Assembly: GCA_018136815.1 (NCBI GenBank) | Contig: CM030934.1 | Coordinates: forward strand, 5,959,087-6,023,086 | Length of the DNA stretch: 64,000 nucleotides | DNA from: Isochrysis galbana | Taxonomy: Eukaryota; Haptophyta; Isochrysidales; Isochrysidaceae | Direction: 5' to 3' | Part shown: piece after piece, positions 1 to 10,179 of the stretch | Layout of the letters: each line of letters opens with the position of its first letter | Position numbering within the stretch: position 1 is the first letter of the stretch | Notes under the pieces: model-generated | What the model was told of the DNA's origin: nothing | The model's database searches: none | The model's input: only the letters and a program-made list of their open reading frames with translations | Program-made: the position numbers and the translations under genes

Positions 1-3000
1 GAAGAATCGGCGTCGGACTTTGCTCTATCCGAACCGTCGGGATGGTCCGAGCTTTCTTGCCCCCAGGCCATGACCGGTGCTGCCGCGACCTCGGCAGCCG
101 CCCGTTGCTGCGGCGCCGATGATGCTGCGTAGCGTGCCGCGAGCATTTGTTGGGCGGCGTACTGTTGCTGCAACTGCATCTGGAATTGTTGTTGCGCATT
201 CAATTGCTGGAAGCTAGCGGACGGGTGGGGCGTGAGTCCCCCTGTGGCAGTGGATGGTCGTGTTGGCTTCGCCACCGGTGTTTTGAAGCCCTCCCGATTC
301 TGCAGCGGGTTGATCAACCCGACTCGAAGATTACCCGAACCGCCACGAATATCGGCGTTGCCTATAGGAGCTCCGCCCACGGCAACCGTGCCGTTTGGAC
401 CACCCGCGGGCTTCTTCGAGAAGATTTGGTTGTAGTTCTCTTCCCTGTTTTGCAGCTCAAGCTTGTAATACGCGAGTTCCTCCGCAGCCCTTTGCATGGC
501 CGCCTCACGCTGCTTCATCTCGCGCTGCATGGCTGCGAGCTGCGCCAAATCCTCAGGCCTCGATTCCCGTCGTTGGTATCTCTCGATGAGCGCAGCAATC
601 TCCCGTTGTGCCTGGGCGAGACGCTCGGCAGCCATTTCCTGCTCAGCCGCGGCGGTAGCGCGCATGTGCTCCGCTTGGTCACGCATCTCGTTGGCGTGCG
701 ACTTTCGAAGAGCCTCCGCCTGGGCTGCCGCATCCACCTCGAGCTCCGCGAGCTCCTGTGCCATCCGCGCGTGGGCCGCGGCAGCGGCACGCTCGCTCTC
801 CTCGAGCTGGGCAGCGCGCTGTGCGAGCTCCGCCGTCACCTGCGCCTCGCGATCACTCGTCTGGCGCAACGATCTCTCCACCTCCATCAGCTTGCCGCGC
901 AGCCGCTCGACGTCCTGGGAGAGCGCAGCCATCGTGGCGTCGCAGTGGGATGTAACCTCCTGCAAGCCGCGCGCGTGCTCTGCGCGTGCACTGGCGAGGG
1001 CCGTCTCTGCTAGCTCACGCTGGCGCTCGGCCTCTGCCGCCACCGCCTCCGCAAGAGTTCGAGCCGCTTCCGCCTCGAGCCGGACGCGCTCGGCCTCAGC
1101 CGATTCCATCGCCGCCGCGAGTTCGGATTCGTGCTGGGCCCTGAGCGCGGCCAGCGCCTCCTCGCGGGAGATCCGGGCCTCGTCAGCGTGCCGGCCAGCC
1201 GCGGCGGCCGCCTCGCCGTTGAGACGTGCTTGCAACGCCGCCATCTCGGCGGCGTGTGATTCGCGCAGCCCCACTATCTCCGCTTGCGCCTCCTCGCGCG
1301 CCACGCGAAGCGCTATTTCAGCCGCCTCCCGCTCATGCCGGAGCGTCTCTTCGACCTCACGCTCCCTGGATGCCCCGGACTGCCGAAGCGCGGATGCCTC
1401 GGCTGCTAGCTGCTGGCGGATGCCGTCCGCCTCGCGCCGCGCTGCCTCCTCACGAGCAGCGGCCTCCTTGGCCACGGCGAGCTCACGCAAGCGCTGCTCC
1501 AGCTGCGCCGCTAGCTCGTGGGCGCGCGCCCTAGCACTCTCCTCCGCTTCTCGAAGCCGCTTCGCCTCCGCTGCCCCTTCCTTGCGCAGCGTGTCGAGCG
1601 CCAACCCTGCCGCCGCCTCGCGTTTGCGGGCTTCGGCCAGCTGTTCCTGGAGTGCGGCGCGCTGCTTCTCGACAGCCCGTTCGCGCTCCTTGGCAGCCTC
1701 AGACGCCGCGTTCCGCTCGACGACTTCCCTCTCCAGCTTTGCCAACTTTGCCTGCATCTCGCCGCGCAACCCGTCCGCCTGCTGCATCGCCCGGCTTTCG
1801 GCGTCCTGTTTGGCCCTGCTAGCTTCTGCAAGCATCTTCTTCTGCTTGTCCGCCTGAACCGCCAGCGCATCGAGCGCGAGTTTGCGCGAGTTTGCCTCGG
1901 CAGTTGCTCGCTGCAAGGCGTCTTGTAGCTTGCTCAGCGCCTCCGCGCCCTTGCTCCCCTCGACCTCCCGCTCGCTCAGCCGCGCCTCGAGCGACTGGCA
2001 CCTGCTCCGAAGGTCGGCCGCTTCAGCCTCCATCTTGGCGCGCCCCGCGGCGGCGGCGGTCGCCTCCTTCTCCGCCGCTGCCTGCGCGGCGGCCTGCTCC
2101 TTGCGTTGCCTCTCGGTCTCAGCGCGCGCCCGGTCCACCTCATTGGCAAGCTCGCGCCGCGCCGCCTCGAGCGCGACCTCCGCCTCGCGCCGCGCCTTGG
2201 CGAGCGCCTCTTCCGCCGCGCGCCGAGCAACCTCGGCCTCGGCGCTCGCGGCCGACGACGCCGATGCCGCCTCGAGGCGCTGCGCAAGCTCTTGCCGGAG
2301 GCGCACCTCATCGCGCTGAGTCCGTTCGAGCTCGGCGCGGGCCATGGCCGCCGCCCTCTTTTCTGCCTCGAGAGCCCGTGAGACCTCCGCCGACGCTGTG
2401 GAGAGCGCCTCTATCTGTGCGCGCGCCTCCGCCTCTGCGGCCGTGCGCTCCGCGAGGGCTCGCCGCGCCGCTGCCGCCTCGCTCTCGCTATTTTCCTGCA
2501 GAGATTCGAGGTGCTTGGCGAGTTGTGCGTTTGCTGCCCGCACTGCTTCGGCGTCCCGCGAGGCCCTCTCAGCTGCTTCGCGCGCCACCGCCAGCGCGCC
2601 GTCCGCGTCGCGCGTGCCACGCTGAAGCTCCGCCTGGGCTGAGGCAGTTGCCGCCTCCGCCTGCCGAATGCGCTCGGCTGCCTCGGCGAGCTCCAAGCGC
2701 AGCCGGCGCTCCGCCTCCTCCGCTGCCCGCTTGGCGGCGCCAGCCTCCTTGGCTGCCCTCCCCTCGCGCTCCGCTGCGCCCATGGCCTCGCGTTTCAGTC
2801 GCTCCACCTCGGCGAGCGCGCGGTCGCGCTCCTGCGCCGCAGAGCGCGCGTCACGCTCGTGCTCGCTTGCTCGCATGCCCAAGTCGCGCTTTAGCGCCTC
2901 GAGCGCCGCGGTTGCCTCCCGAGCCTCACGCTCGGCGGCGGCGAGCTTGGAGCCCCATTCCTTCTCCAGACTGGCCCGCAACTCTTCCTCAGACTGCAGC

Positions 3001-3584
3001 CGCTCGCGCAGCATTTCGTTGTACTTCACATTGTGCTGGCGCACCACCTCAGCGACCTCCTCCGAGCGCTTTGCATCGGCGTCAGCCGCAGCGCGCGAGG
3101 CCAGCTTCTCGGCCGCCTCAACGGCGCGCCGGTCAGCGGCCTCGGTCGCCTCGGCGAAGGCCTTGGTGCGCGCGCTAAACTCCTTCTTGAGCTTGTCGAC
3201 TTCGCGCGAGAGGGCAGCCACTTTTTGCTCCGCTTCAAGCCGCGCAGTCGCCGCGGCGGCCTCCGCCCTTGACTTAACCTCCTCGAGCTGCTTGAGCGCC
3301 TTGACGCGCTTCTCCTCGTACCTCGCCTCGATCTCCCTGACTGCGCCGTCGAGCGCCTTGCGCTCCTTTTTTGCTTGACATCCCTCGTGGAACCTGCGCA
3401 CTCGAGCGGCCGCCTCCTTCAAGATGGTCTCGATCTCGGATTCGCCAGACGATGCAGCCGCCTCGAGGCCGGCGCCGTCGCCCTTTGCGCCCAGGTGGTT
3501 GAGCACCCTCGAAATGGCACTCATCTTGGCCTCGGTCCGCTCGAGTACCGAGGGGCCACCGCCGCTGGCCGCAGTACGGCCCAT
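1..3584 (-). CDS. FAM184-like long coiled-coil protein (3' end outside window)
   Basis: One uninterrupted reading frame runs from ATG at 3584 off the window edge (at least 1194 residues, no intron seen). The N-terminus has a short head (KMSAISRVLNHL, then SEIETILKEAAARVRRF) that resembles the conserved opening of animal and protist FAM184 proteins. Next comes about 1000 residues of Ala/Glu/Arg heptad-type coiled coil. Near the visible C-terminus is YKLELQNREENYNQIF followed about 35 residues later by VGLINPL, the pair I associate with the FAM184 C-terminal signature. After that it becomes Gln-rich. FAM184 proteins are poorly characterised coiled-coil proteins found mostly in ciliated eukaryotes, so a ciliary or centrosomal role is inference. 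The start follows a pure GGGA-type tract (TCCC on the coding strand), as at other gene starts here. Large Ala/Ser-rich frames on the opposite strand are shadows of the coiled-coil codons. Confidence 0.8.
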   Translation of the reverse strand, partial: MGRTAASGGGPSVLERTEAKMSAISRVLNHLGAKGDGAGLEAAASSGESEIETILKEAAARVRRFHEGCQAKKERKALDGAVREIEARYEEKRVKALKQLEEVKSRAEAAAATARLEAEQKVAALSREVDKLKKEFSARTKAFAEATEAADRRAVEAAEKLASRAAADADAKRSEEVAEVVRQHNVKYNEMLRERLQSEEELRASLEKEWGSKLAAAEREAREATAALEALKRDLGMRASEHERDARSAAQERDRALAEVERLKREAMGAAEREGRAAKEAGAAKRAAEEAERRLRLELAEAAERIRQAEAATASAQAELQRGTRDADGALAVAREAAERASRDAEAVRAANAQLAKHLESLQENSESEAAAARRALAERTAAEAEARAQIEALSTASAEVSRALEAEKRAAAMARAELERTQRDEVRLRQELAQRLEAASASSAASAEAEVARRAAEEALAKARREAEVALEAARRELANEVDRARAETERQRKEQAAAQAAAEKEATAAAAGRAKMEAEAADLRSRCQSLEARLSEREVEGSKGAEALSKLQDALQRATAEANSRKLALDALAVQADKQKKMLAEASRAKQDAESRAMQQADGLRGEMQAKLAKLEREVVERNAASEAAKERERAVEKQRAALQEQLAEARKREAAAGLALDTLRKEGAAEAKRLREAEESARARAHELAAQLEQRLRELAVAKEAAAREEAARREADGIRQQLAAEASALRQSGASREREVEETLRHEREAAEIALRVAREEAQAEIVGLRESHAAEMAALQARLNGEAAAAAGRHADEARISREEALAALRAQHESELAAAMESAEAERVRLEAEAARTLAEAVAAEAERQRELAETALASARAEHARGLQEVTSHCDATMAALSQDVERLRGKLMEVERSLRQTSDREAQVTAELAQRAAQLEESERAAAAAHARMAQELAELEVDAAAQAEALRKSHANEMRDQAEHMRATAAAEQEMAAERLAQAQREIAALIERYQRRESRPEDLAQLAAMQREMKQREAAMQRAAEELAYYKLELQNREENYNQIFSKKPAGGPNGTVAVGGAPIGNADIRGGSGNLRVGLINPLQNREGFKTPVAKPTRPSTATGGLTPHPSASFQQLNAQQQFQMQLQQQYAAQQMLAARYAASSAPQQRAAAEVAAAPVMAWGQESSDHPDGSDRAKSDADS

Positions 3585-4523
3585 CGCACAGCGCGGGGGA
3601 CCGGGGGGGAGAGGGAGGGGGAGAGGGGGAGAGCGTACGAGGGAGCGGCGGAGCGAGGGAGAGGATAGAGTGGGATAGAGGGAGAGGGGGAGAGGGAGGT
3701 AGGGATGGGGAAGGGGAGGGGGGAGGGAGGGAGGGAGGGAGAAACGGACGGACGGAGGGAGGGAGGGAGGGAGGGAGGGAGGGAGGGAGGGAGGGAGAGA
3801 GAGAGAGATGCCGCCAGTCGGCGCGCCGCCCTCTGGCGTGGCCGTTGCTCGGGACGGGTGCTTTCCTCTCCCCCCCTGCCTATCCTCCTCCAACTCTTCT
3901 CATGTGTCGTGTGGAGGAAGGAAAGAAACAAAGAAACCCTTTTCCTCCGGCCCACTACGGCTACGGTTTCGCATTTCAACGTCACGACTAGGAGTACTCG
4001 ACTTTAACCCTTGAACTCTTTACTACCGAACCACCGAAGCACCGAAATAGGTGCTCCCGCTCGGGTATGTCTCTTATGAGGCGGGGGGAAGCATCCGCGA
4101 TCCGCGATGGTGCTTCGCGCCGCCCTCATGTCAGGCCATGTTGGGGCTGACCCTGAGGACTTGGAGGGCGGGGAGACCGATCCAGGCCATGGTCTTCACC
4201 CCATGTGCGAATCTTCTCCATCAGACGACGAGGTTTTAGGTTTTGGCCCCAGCAAGAGTTTCGCTCCAGACCCACCCAAATTTCGTTTTGATATTTCGCG
4301 TCCGTTGGAGCAAATTTTGAGCCTCACCAGCCCAAATTTCGTTGGTATTTTGAGACGAAATTTTGATTTTTGCAATGACGCAATGACGCAACGACCAACG
4401 GCGGGACGCGTACCTTCACCTTCAGCAGCCGATAACGATATAATACATAGCAGCTGTATAGGTATAGCGATGTATTGCATGTTGCATTGGCATTGGCAAT
4501 CATTAGTATCTCTCCATCATCCA
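3585..4523. other. Polypurine 5' leader and non-coding spacer
   Basis: 3600-3815 is an almost pure G/A tract (GGGA/GGGAGAGA units) directly upstream of the FAM184-like start, probably its 5' leader or promoter. The rest (3820-4523) is unique sequence leading to the 3' end of the hAT relic. I see no gene in it. Confidence 0.5.
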
Positions 4524-6123
4524 TCATTGCTCACATGTGCTCTCACATCTCGCGTTGCACGCATCCACAACCAACCGCATACACCCGGAATCCATCAGCC
4601 CACAACCCTCTTCCCTCTTGTTGTACCGACTCATCAAGGATGCTTGCAGATGGTCAGACAGCACACCAGATTGTTGCTCACCATACACCATACATCACAC
4701 GCAACAGAGAAAAGCCACGCTCACACGAGGCAGAATTCGGAGGCAAAAAGCGAAAGCAACTCGCGCTGCTGCCGCCCACGCAGGAAAGGCATGGCCATCG
4801 GTGCGCCACCATTGGAGCACCCCATCGGAGAAATCATCGACGCCCGTCGCTTTGACTGCAGCATGGGCAGAGGCGGCCAAATAGGCAGGCAGTTGAGCAG
4901 CCTTCAGAGTGTTGGCATTCATGCCCCCATCATCATCAGGCATGCCTAAGGGCTAAGGGGGTGATCGCTGCCAAGGCATCCACGGAAGCCGGCGTCGCAT
5001 GCTGATCCGCAAAAGTCGGGTCGAAAACTTGCACGACCTCGCACATCTTGAGCATGGCTGCGCAATCGAATGACTCTTGGCACTCTCCTGAAAACCGCTC
5101 TTTCAAGTCAACAAGGGCACGTGAGAGGGCATCTGCCTGTCTGCCTGCTTCTTCCGTATAAGCAAAAATTTTGCACAACAAGGAGCCGGCGGACCTCTTC
5201 CACCTCTAGGTCCTCAGTCGTATCATCATCGGCGTAATTAATGGACCGTGTACGCCGTGCGCGTTTGTCCAAGGTACAACACTCAGAGTGGATTGCATCC
5301 GCATCGATACTGATGATCTTGCCCACATAAGACATAAGAGCCGTGTCCTGGGAAGGCCTTGCCCCTTGCAGATCTCATACCCCACCGCGATAGTATAATA
5401 TAGTATAATGTTGCGCGCGCAGAGCGCAGAGACGCATCAACGTTCGGCGTGTAGCCTGACTGGTTGGCGCAAAAGTAGCCACCTACCACCTAAAGCAAAG
5501 AGAGCTTGAATGCGACGGTAGACGAGTAAGTACTCTAGGCGATAGGACGATAGGTTCCTCCCCCATGGCAAGGGAGGAGTGGAGAGTGGAAAGAGAGGGG
5601 GGCTCGTGCCCCCCCGTGGGAGAACTAAGTATGAACTTAGTTGACACTCTCCAGAACATTTACGTATCTTTATCATGGAAAGGTGTCGTTCCGTCAATTG
5701 TGGGACATCAGTCGATTTGAGCGATCGAACTGACAGCTGACAGACCGAACAAGGACAAGGAAGGGCAGCACACCGTGCCGACATGTTGCGCCCGAGCAGG
5801 TGGTCCACAATGCGCGTGGCCCCGCCGTGCCGCGCCACGCCGCAGCCATTGCATGTCCAACTTGGCATGCACGGGTCCTCTTCCGAGGCGATCGTCACGC
5901 AATCCCAACAAGGGTGGGTGCGCTTCGCCACCAGCGAATTGCGCTTGCGCCCCAGATGGTGGGGCTGGCTGAGCCCCGTGGCTCGCGTGGGGAGCACACT
6001 GAAGACAGTGCTGCCCCTCTCCTCGCAAGCGCGCGGATCCTCCTCCTCCTGCTCCTCCTGCTCCTCCACCCCACCGCGGTGGCTGCTCAACGCGCGCCCA
6101 TGCAGCAACGCAGCCCATTGCAT
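4524..6123 (-). pseudogene. Degenerate hAT-superfamily DNA transposase with BED zinc finger
   Basis: Read on the minus strand. A BED-type zinc finger lies at about 5890-5760 (CNGCGVARHGG...VDHLLGR with a preceding CWDC). A central fragment at 5181-4936 (EVVQVFDPTFADQHAT) follows. The C-terminal hAT dimerisation domain comes next: DFSDGVLQWWRTDGHAFPAW in one frame, then, after a one-base shift near 4735, PNSASCERGFSLLRVMYGEQ and LQASLMSRYNKR, ending at TGA 4524. These are family hallmarks of hAT transposases (BED finger; W-rich and SxxCERxFS blocks). The gene is broken by the frameshift, by further shifts near 5180-5330, and by a nested repeat at about 5460-5645. The start at 6123 (MQWAALL) is a guess. 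Terminal inverted repeats were not identified. Confidence 0.75.
5460..5645 (-). mobile_element. Hairpin-family element fragment inserted in the hAT relic
   Basis: On the minus strand the copy starts with the family hairpin at 5642-5623 (AACTAAGT, loop TCAT, ACTTAGTT). The G7C...GC6 hairpin and the CTCCCC...GGGGAG hairpin follow. Only about 180 bases resemble other copies. It separates the BED part of the hAT relic from its middle part, so it inserted later. Confidence 0.6.
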
Positions 6124-7027
6124 GGGCGCCGACGCAGGAGCTGGCTGCTCTGCGTCGGCGTCGACGCGTCGGCGTCGACAGCGAAGACGGCGGTGGCGAT
6201 GGGCGTAGAAAGCGCGGCGCGAGAGGCACGGTTGGGGTTGGGGTTGGGTTGCATGGCAGATGGCAGTGGCCAAGAGGGCAGAGAGAGCGAGAGAGCGGAG
6301 AGAGGGGGGCAGAGCGACGCGCTCGCGACTCGCGACTCGCGAGTCACAGAGAAGGGTGCCCCCCGGTATTCTGGTACTGTTTTTGGTACTGTTTTTCTCT
6401 GTTTTTCTATGAATGCCAAAACAGACTGTTTTTACTGTTTTTGGACGCCCCCCCACTGTTTTTCCCATCTAGGCTCACGGGCGGCGGCGGCTATTGACTG
6501 TTTTAATTTTCTCGTCCGGCTATTGTGTGTGTGTAAAAGATAAAGGGGGGGGGGGCAGTACAGCAGCGGTGGGGCGGGGAGGAGGGGGGAGAGAGAGAGG
6601 ATTGGGAGGGGAAACGGAGCAAGAGAAGAGGGAGGGGTGACAGGAGGGATAGTTCTCATGAGCGAGTCGAGGAGAAAACGCGCAGAAGAAAAAGACGAGG
6701 AACAGAGATTGGAGGAAAAGTGAGAGAGAGGGAGGGAGCGATCCCCACCGATCTGCGCGCGCGCCGGAGGGGGAAGGGGGAGGGGGAGGGGGGGAAGGGG
6801 GAAGGGGCGGAGGCGGGGCGGCATCTCCGCCAGTGCCTCGCTCGCTCGCTCGCTCGCCCTACGCCCCCAACCTCTCCCCGCCACAAGCCAGCCAGGCTAG
6901 CGGCGCAAGAGAGTGGCGTGGCCGACCAACTACCTCTTCCGCCCCCCCCCGCCCCCTTCTCTTCCCCCCCTCCCCTCTCTTCCCCCCCCCCCCCCGCGCT
7001 CACTCTTGCACAGCTCGTGCTGGAGTG
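6124..7027. other. Spacer with pyrimidine-rich leader of the hydrolase gene
   Basis: 6360-6440 contains a degenerate tandem 'actgtttttggt/actgttttt' motif (about five copies). 6545-6830 is G/A-rich, and 6940-7005 is almost pure C/T with long C runs just before the hydrolase ATG. No coding potential beyond low-complexity frames. Confidence 0.45.
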
Positions 7028-8335
7028 ATGGACAGCATCAGATGGCTTGTGCTCGCCGCGCTTCCCGCCGCTGCCGCCGCCGGCTGTATCCGTCCTGACT
7101 GGCGCTCCGTCACGCCCTCCGCTGCAGCAGGCGCGCCTGTCTCGCCAATCGTGCTAGGATCGGGCGTCTCGCACTCATCAGATGAGCCACATCTGATCAT
7201 CGGCACGCCGGCCAACTCGGCCAACCCGTACCTGCGCCTGTTTCTCCACGGCACGGCCAGCCGGCCCGCGGAGGTCTCGTGCGTCCTCGATGCCATATCG
7301 GAGCAGGGCGCGTTCCCCACAATAGGCCTCTCCTACCTCTGGCTCAACCGGACGGACGCGGAGCGCAACGAGATGTGCTTCAGCGCCCACCCTGGCAGCC
7401 CATTTGAGGTGGCCAAATGTTTGTTCCTCGCCCACTCCAACGCCCTCTTGGGTGGTGAGTCGGAGCCAGGTGTGTGGCAGTACGTGGCGGCCGGTGAGTC
7501 TATTGTCGGTCGTCTGGTAGCCCTCCTGCGACACCTCGACGCCGGCTTCCCAGGTGAGGGTTGGGGCGCCTTCCTCAACGGCAACGGGAATCCGGAGTGG
7601 TCGCGGATCATTGTCGGCGGACACTCGCAGGGTGCCGGGCACGCTGCCTTCATCGCGCAGCAAAAGCAGACGGCGGCGGTCGGCCTGATCTCAGGCCCAC
7701 AAGACGAATGCATAGGTTGCCCCACCGACACACGCCTCTGGCTGGATGGTCCGTGGGCGAGTTCGACAGTGGGCGCCTTTGCATCTGCCAAGGAGGACGC
7801 CATCGATGTGATCCAGTCGAACTGGGCGCGCATGGCGAAGGCCGGCGTTCTAGCCTCGCCTATCGTCGACGTCGGGTTTGCCATGTCCACACCAAGCGCC
7901 TCCGCAAACCCCTGCCTACCACGCGCCCCGATGGTCTCCTGGGTGGCTCCGCTCGAGACGGCCACCTCGCTGCCTAGAGCTGCGCACCGGTCGACAGCGC
8001 TGGACTCCTCCTCACCCGTAGCCGCCACTTCCGACCTCACCGGCGATGCATTGCCGCTTTACTCCACGTACATCTGGCCGTCCCTGTTTAGAACGGCCGA
8101 GGCGTGCCCATCAGCGGCCACGCTCACCTTCCGATTCGCTTTTCGGACAGTGAACAAAACTCTTCGTTGGGCAGCGCTGCTTGCACCAATCGCAGCCGCC
8201 ACCGCCGCTGCTGCGTACCTGTTTGTGCTGAGGAAGTTCTTCCCCAGCATTTTCGACGCAAAGAACTCACATAAATACCCGATCCTCTCCTCGGTGGCGG
8301 TCATGCTCTTTGGATCGATTGCAGCGCTCATGTAA
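7028..8335 (+). CDS. Secreted/membrane alpha/beta-hydrolase (BPSS1944-like)
   Basis: A 435-residue single-exon protein. Residues 1-20 are a signal peptide (MDSIRWLVLAALPAAAAAG). The core matches the alpha/beta-hydrolase fold of the bacterial BPSS1944-type family: LRLFLHGTASRP near residue 75, TIGLSYLW, GESIVGRLVALLRHL, PEWSRIIVGGHSQGAGHAAFIA with the nucleophile serine at about residue 200 in GHSQG, and SGPQDEC (candidate catalytic Asp). A C-terminal hydrophobic stretch (about 380-400) and a final one (about 420-433) suggest membrane anchoring. Substrate is unknown; an esterase or lipase-like activity is inference. The ATG at 7028 is chosen because it opens directly onto the signal peptide. 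The resemblance to a mainly bacterial family makes bacterial ancestry possible. Confidence 0.8.
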   Translation: MDSIRWLVLAALPAAAAAGCIRPDWRSVTPSAAAGAPVSPIVLGSGVSHSSDEPHLIIGTPANSANPYLRLFLHGTASRPAEVSCVLDAISEQGAFPTIGLSYLWLNRTDAERNEMCFSAHPGSPFEVAKCLFLAHSNALLGGESEPGVWQYVAAGESIVGRLVALLRHLDAGFPGEGWGAFLNGNGNPEWSRIIVGGHSQGAGHAAFIAQQKQTAAVGLISGPQDECIGCPTDTRLWLDGPWASSTVGAFASAKEDAIDVIQSNWARMAKAGVLASPIVDVGFAMSTPSASANPCLPRAPMVSWVAPLETATSLPRAAHRSTALDSSSPVAATSDLTGDALPLYSTYIWPSLFRTAEACPSAATLTFRFAFRTVNKTLRWAALLAPIAAATAAAAYLFVLRKFFPSIFDAKNSHKYPILSSVAVMLFGSIAALM

Positions 8336-8970
8336 GGCAATCGTCTGCATGGTGAAAGACAAGTGTGACGAGGCCGTGGATTTCTCATGAGGTCAAGCCC
8401 CACGTTGGTGAGGAAAAGCGGGCAAAGATGGAGGCTGGCTGGCTCGCGTCTATGGTGTGACTCTGCCACAAAGCCTTGCGCTGAGATATGGGCCGATGCT
8501 GGGGGCATTTGGGTGGGTGCCCACGGGGGTCACGGCGTGGGCAACGAGTCTGGCATGTAGTTTTTCGTGTTTGCTCTTAGGCACACGGTTCTTTGGCATG
8601 CCTTCAGTCGGCCGAGGGATGCACCTCGCCATCTTTGGCCTTCTAGGTCTCTAAGGCAGGATGGCGATTTCGCTTCCGCTTTCATCTTAAAGGCCCCAAA
8701 GGGAAAGGCGAGAGCGTCGCTGCTCTCGATTCCATTCCTCCCATGGTCCTGTGGCTGTTTCCATCACCATGAGTGTGTATTCGTCGTTTCCGCAGACGGC
8801 TGATGAAGCCCAGCTGGATGCAACGGAAGGCAAGTGACGGTGACTTTCTGTTGCGGGCGATTGAAGTCAATTGATATGATGCAGCTTGATGTGTGCGCGA
8901 AATGTGGACCATCTTATGTGCTTTTGGTTTTCACTACATAAGGCGCGCTTTGGCTTTGGGGCGATAGCCA
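8336..8970. other. 3' flank of hydrolase gene, no gene seen
   Basis: Unique AT-richer sequence without convincing coding potential, probably 3' UTR and spacer, ending at a repeat boundary near 8975. Confidence 0.4.
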
Positions 8971-8974
8971 TTGC

Positions 8975-9190
8975 AAAAAAGAACATTCTTGAAGGTGTCC
9001 GCTAAGCTACTAGGATCCATCCCGTCAAAGGGTTTCCGCCGCCAACGCTCTCATCCCAATCACACATCCCTTGCCCGCTTCTCCCCCCCTCGTTCCTTTA
9101 TTTTCGGTTTGCTGGTGTTGGTGTTGGGGGGTGGGCCATGTGCACTACTTTGTTTAGGCCTGGCGTTGGGGGGACCAAGGTGACCAAGGT
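8975..9190 (-). mobile_element. Retroelement 3' module (type F)
   Basis: Read on the minus strand the copy ends AGCGGACACCTTCAAGAATG followed by a T run. The plus-strand text (TTCTTGAAGGTG at 8983, pyrimidine-rich block, then GTGCACTACTTTG) matches 34980-35200 and the reverse complement of 56290-56510. It is one of several related 3' ends of the window's retroelement superfamily. A reading frame feeding it was not identified. Confidence 0.6.
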
Positions 9191-9339
9191 GCTACAATGG
9201 TGGGCGTGCAACCTTTCCAAAATCCCGAATTGGGCAATCGTACGTAGCTCGTATCACTTTCTCTTTCTCTCTTACCCCGTTTTTTGCAGCGTGTGAGCGT
9301 GTGTTCTCTGTGATGAAGTGTATGTGGCTATGTAACGAA

Positions 9340-9480
9340 TTGGGATGACCCATTGGCCATTGGGTCTGAGGGCAACGAGGAAGGAGCCAGCCACACCGGC
9401 GGCAGGTGCGGCAAAGGGAACGACTTCGGAGACGCTGACGGGCTGGAGCCCATCAGCAGGGGAAGGTGGGAAGGCGGGCT
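9340..9480 (-). repeat. Inverted partner of the gag-like ORF start (10205-10350)
   Basis: The reverse complement of this segment encodes PSPADGLQPVSVSEVVPFAAPAAG, closely matching PSSADGLQPVSTSEVVSSAAPAAG encoded at 10205-10290 on the plus strand. So about 130 bases occur in opposite orientation about 0.75 kb apart, either from two oppositely inserted elements or from an inversion inside one. Confidence 0.65.
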
Positions 9481-10179
9481 TGGGCGAGGGCGCGAGGACG
9501 GCTGTCGCATTCGCGAATCGACACTCGTTAGGCTTCGCTCTTCTCTTCGTCGTTCGGTATTTATCGTTATAATTCTCTCGTTCTCGTTCTCGGTCAAAAG
9601 CTTCGCTTGGATGCATGGGATCGTGGGTTGTGGAGCGCCCTCTCTCTTTCTCTCGAAAGAGAAGGGAAGTTTCCCCACCTTTCTTCCTCCCAGGCGCCTC
9701 GCAACTAGGTTTAATTCGCTATCTTCTCCGCGGTTCTTTATCTACTTCTGGGGGCAATCAGGTTTAATTTGCAATCTCATCGCATCTCCCCCTTAGGCAC
9801 ACCGCACTTCTTTCGTCTTATTTGGTAGGTCTCTTGGAATCCTGTGCGGCAGGATTGCCCCTCGTTTCCGTTATGGTGCGATTCCCCTTCCAGACGGGAT
9901 CGCCGACAGATCGCCTTCTGATCGTCGTCCGTCGTCGTCTGGCTGGAGTGTTTGGGTTTGATTTCAGTCGAGTTATGTGAGAAAGTCGTGGGGCGAGAGT
10001 CGGGGTGTTTTCCTGGGTGTCTCTGTCCGTCGTCCTGTCGTCAGTCGTCATCCGTCGTCGCTCTCGCTCTCGTCGCTCTCGCTCTCGTAACACTCAGACC
10101 TTACAATCCCTCCTCGCCTCGCCAGCCCCTGCCACCACAGCCCTCCTCACACTCACCCTCGCCTTTCGCCGCTCGTTCC

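Noticed and set aside
496-1857. Long plus-strand Ala/Ser/Arg-rich open frame
   Set aside because: It is the antisense shadow of the Glu/Ala/Arg coiled-coil codons of the FAM184-like gene, which is open for the whole 3.58 kb on the minus strand and carries family motifs.
3700-3985. Leu/Pro/Ser-rich ORFs over the GGGA tract
   Set aside because: Pure low-complexity translation without protein character.
5437-6468. 343-codon minus-strand frame as an intact gene
   Set aside because: It is a mosaic of vector-like low complexity, the hAT BED finger and an inserted repeat; only the BED part is meaningful.
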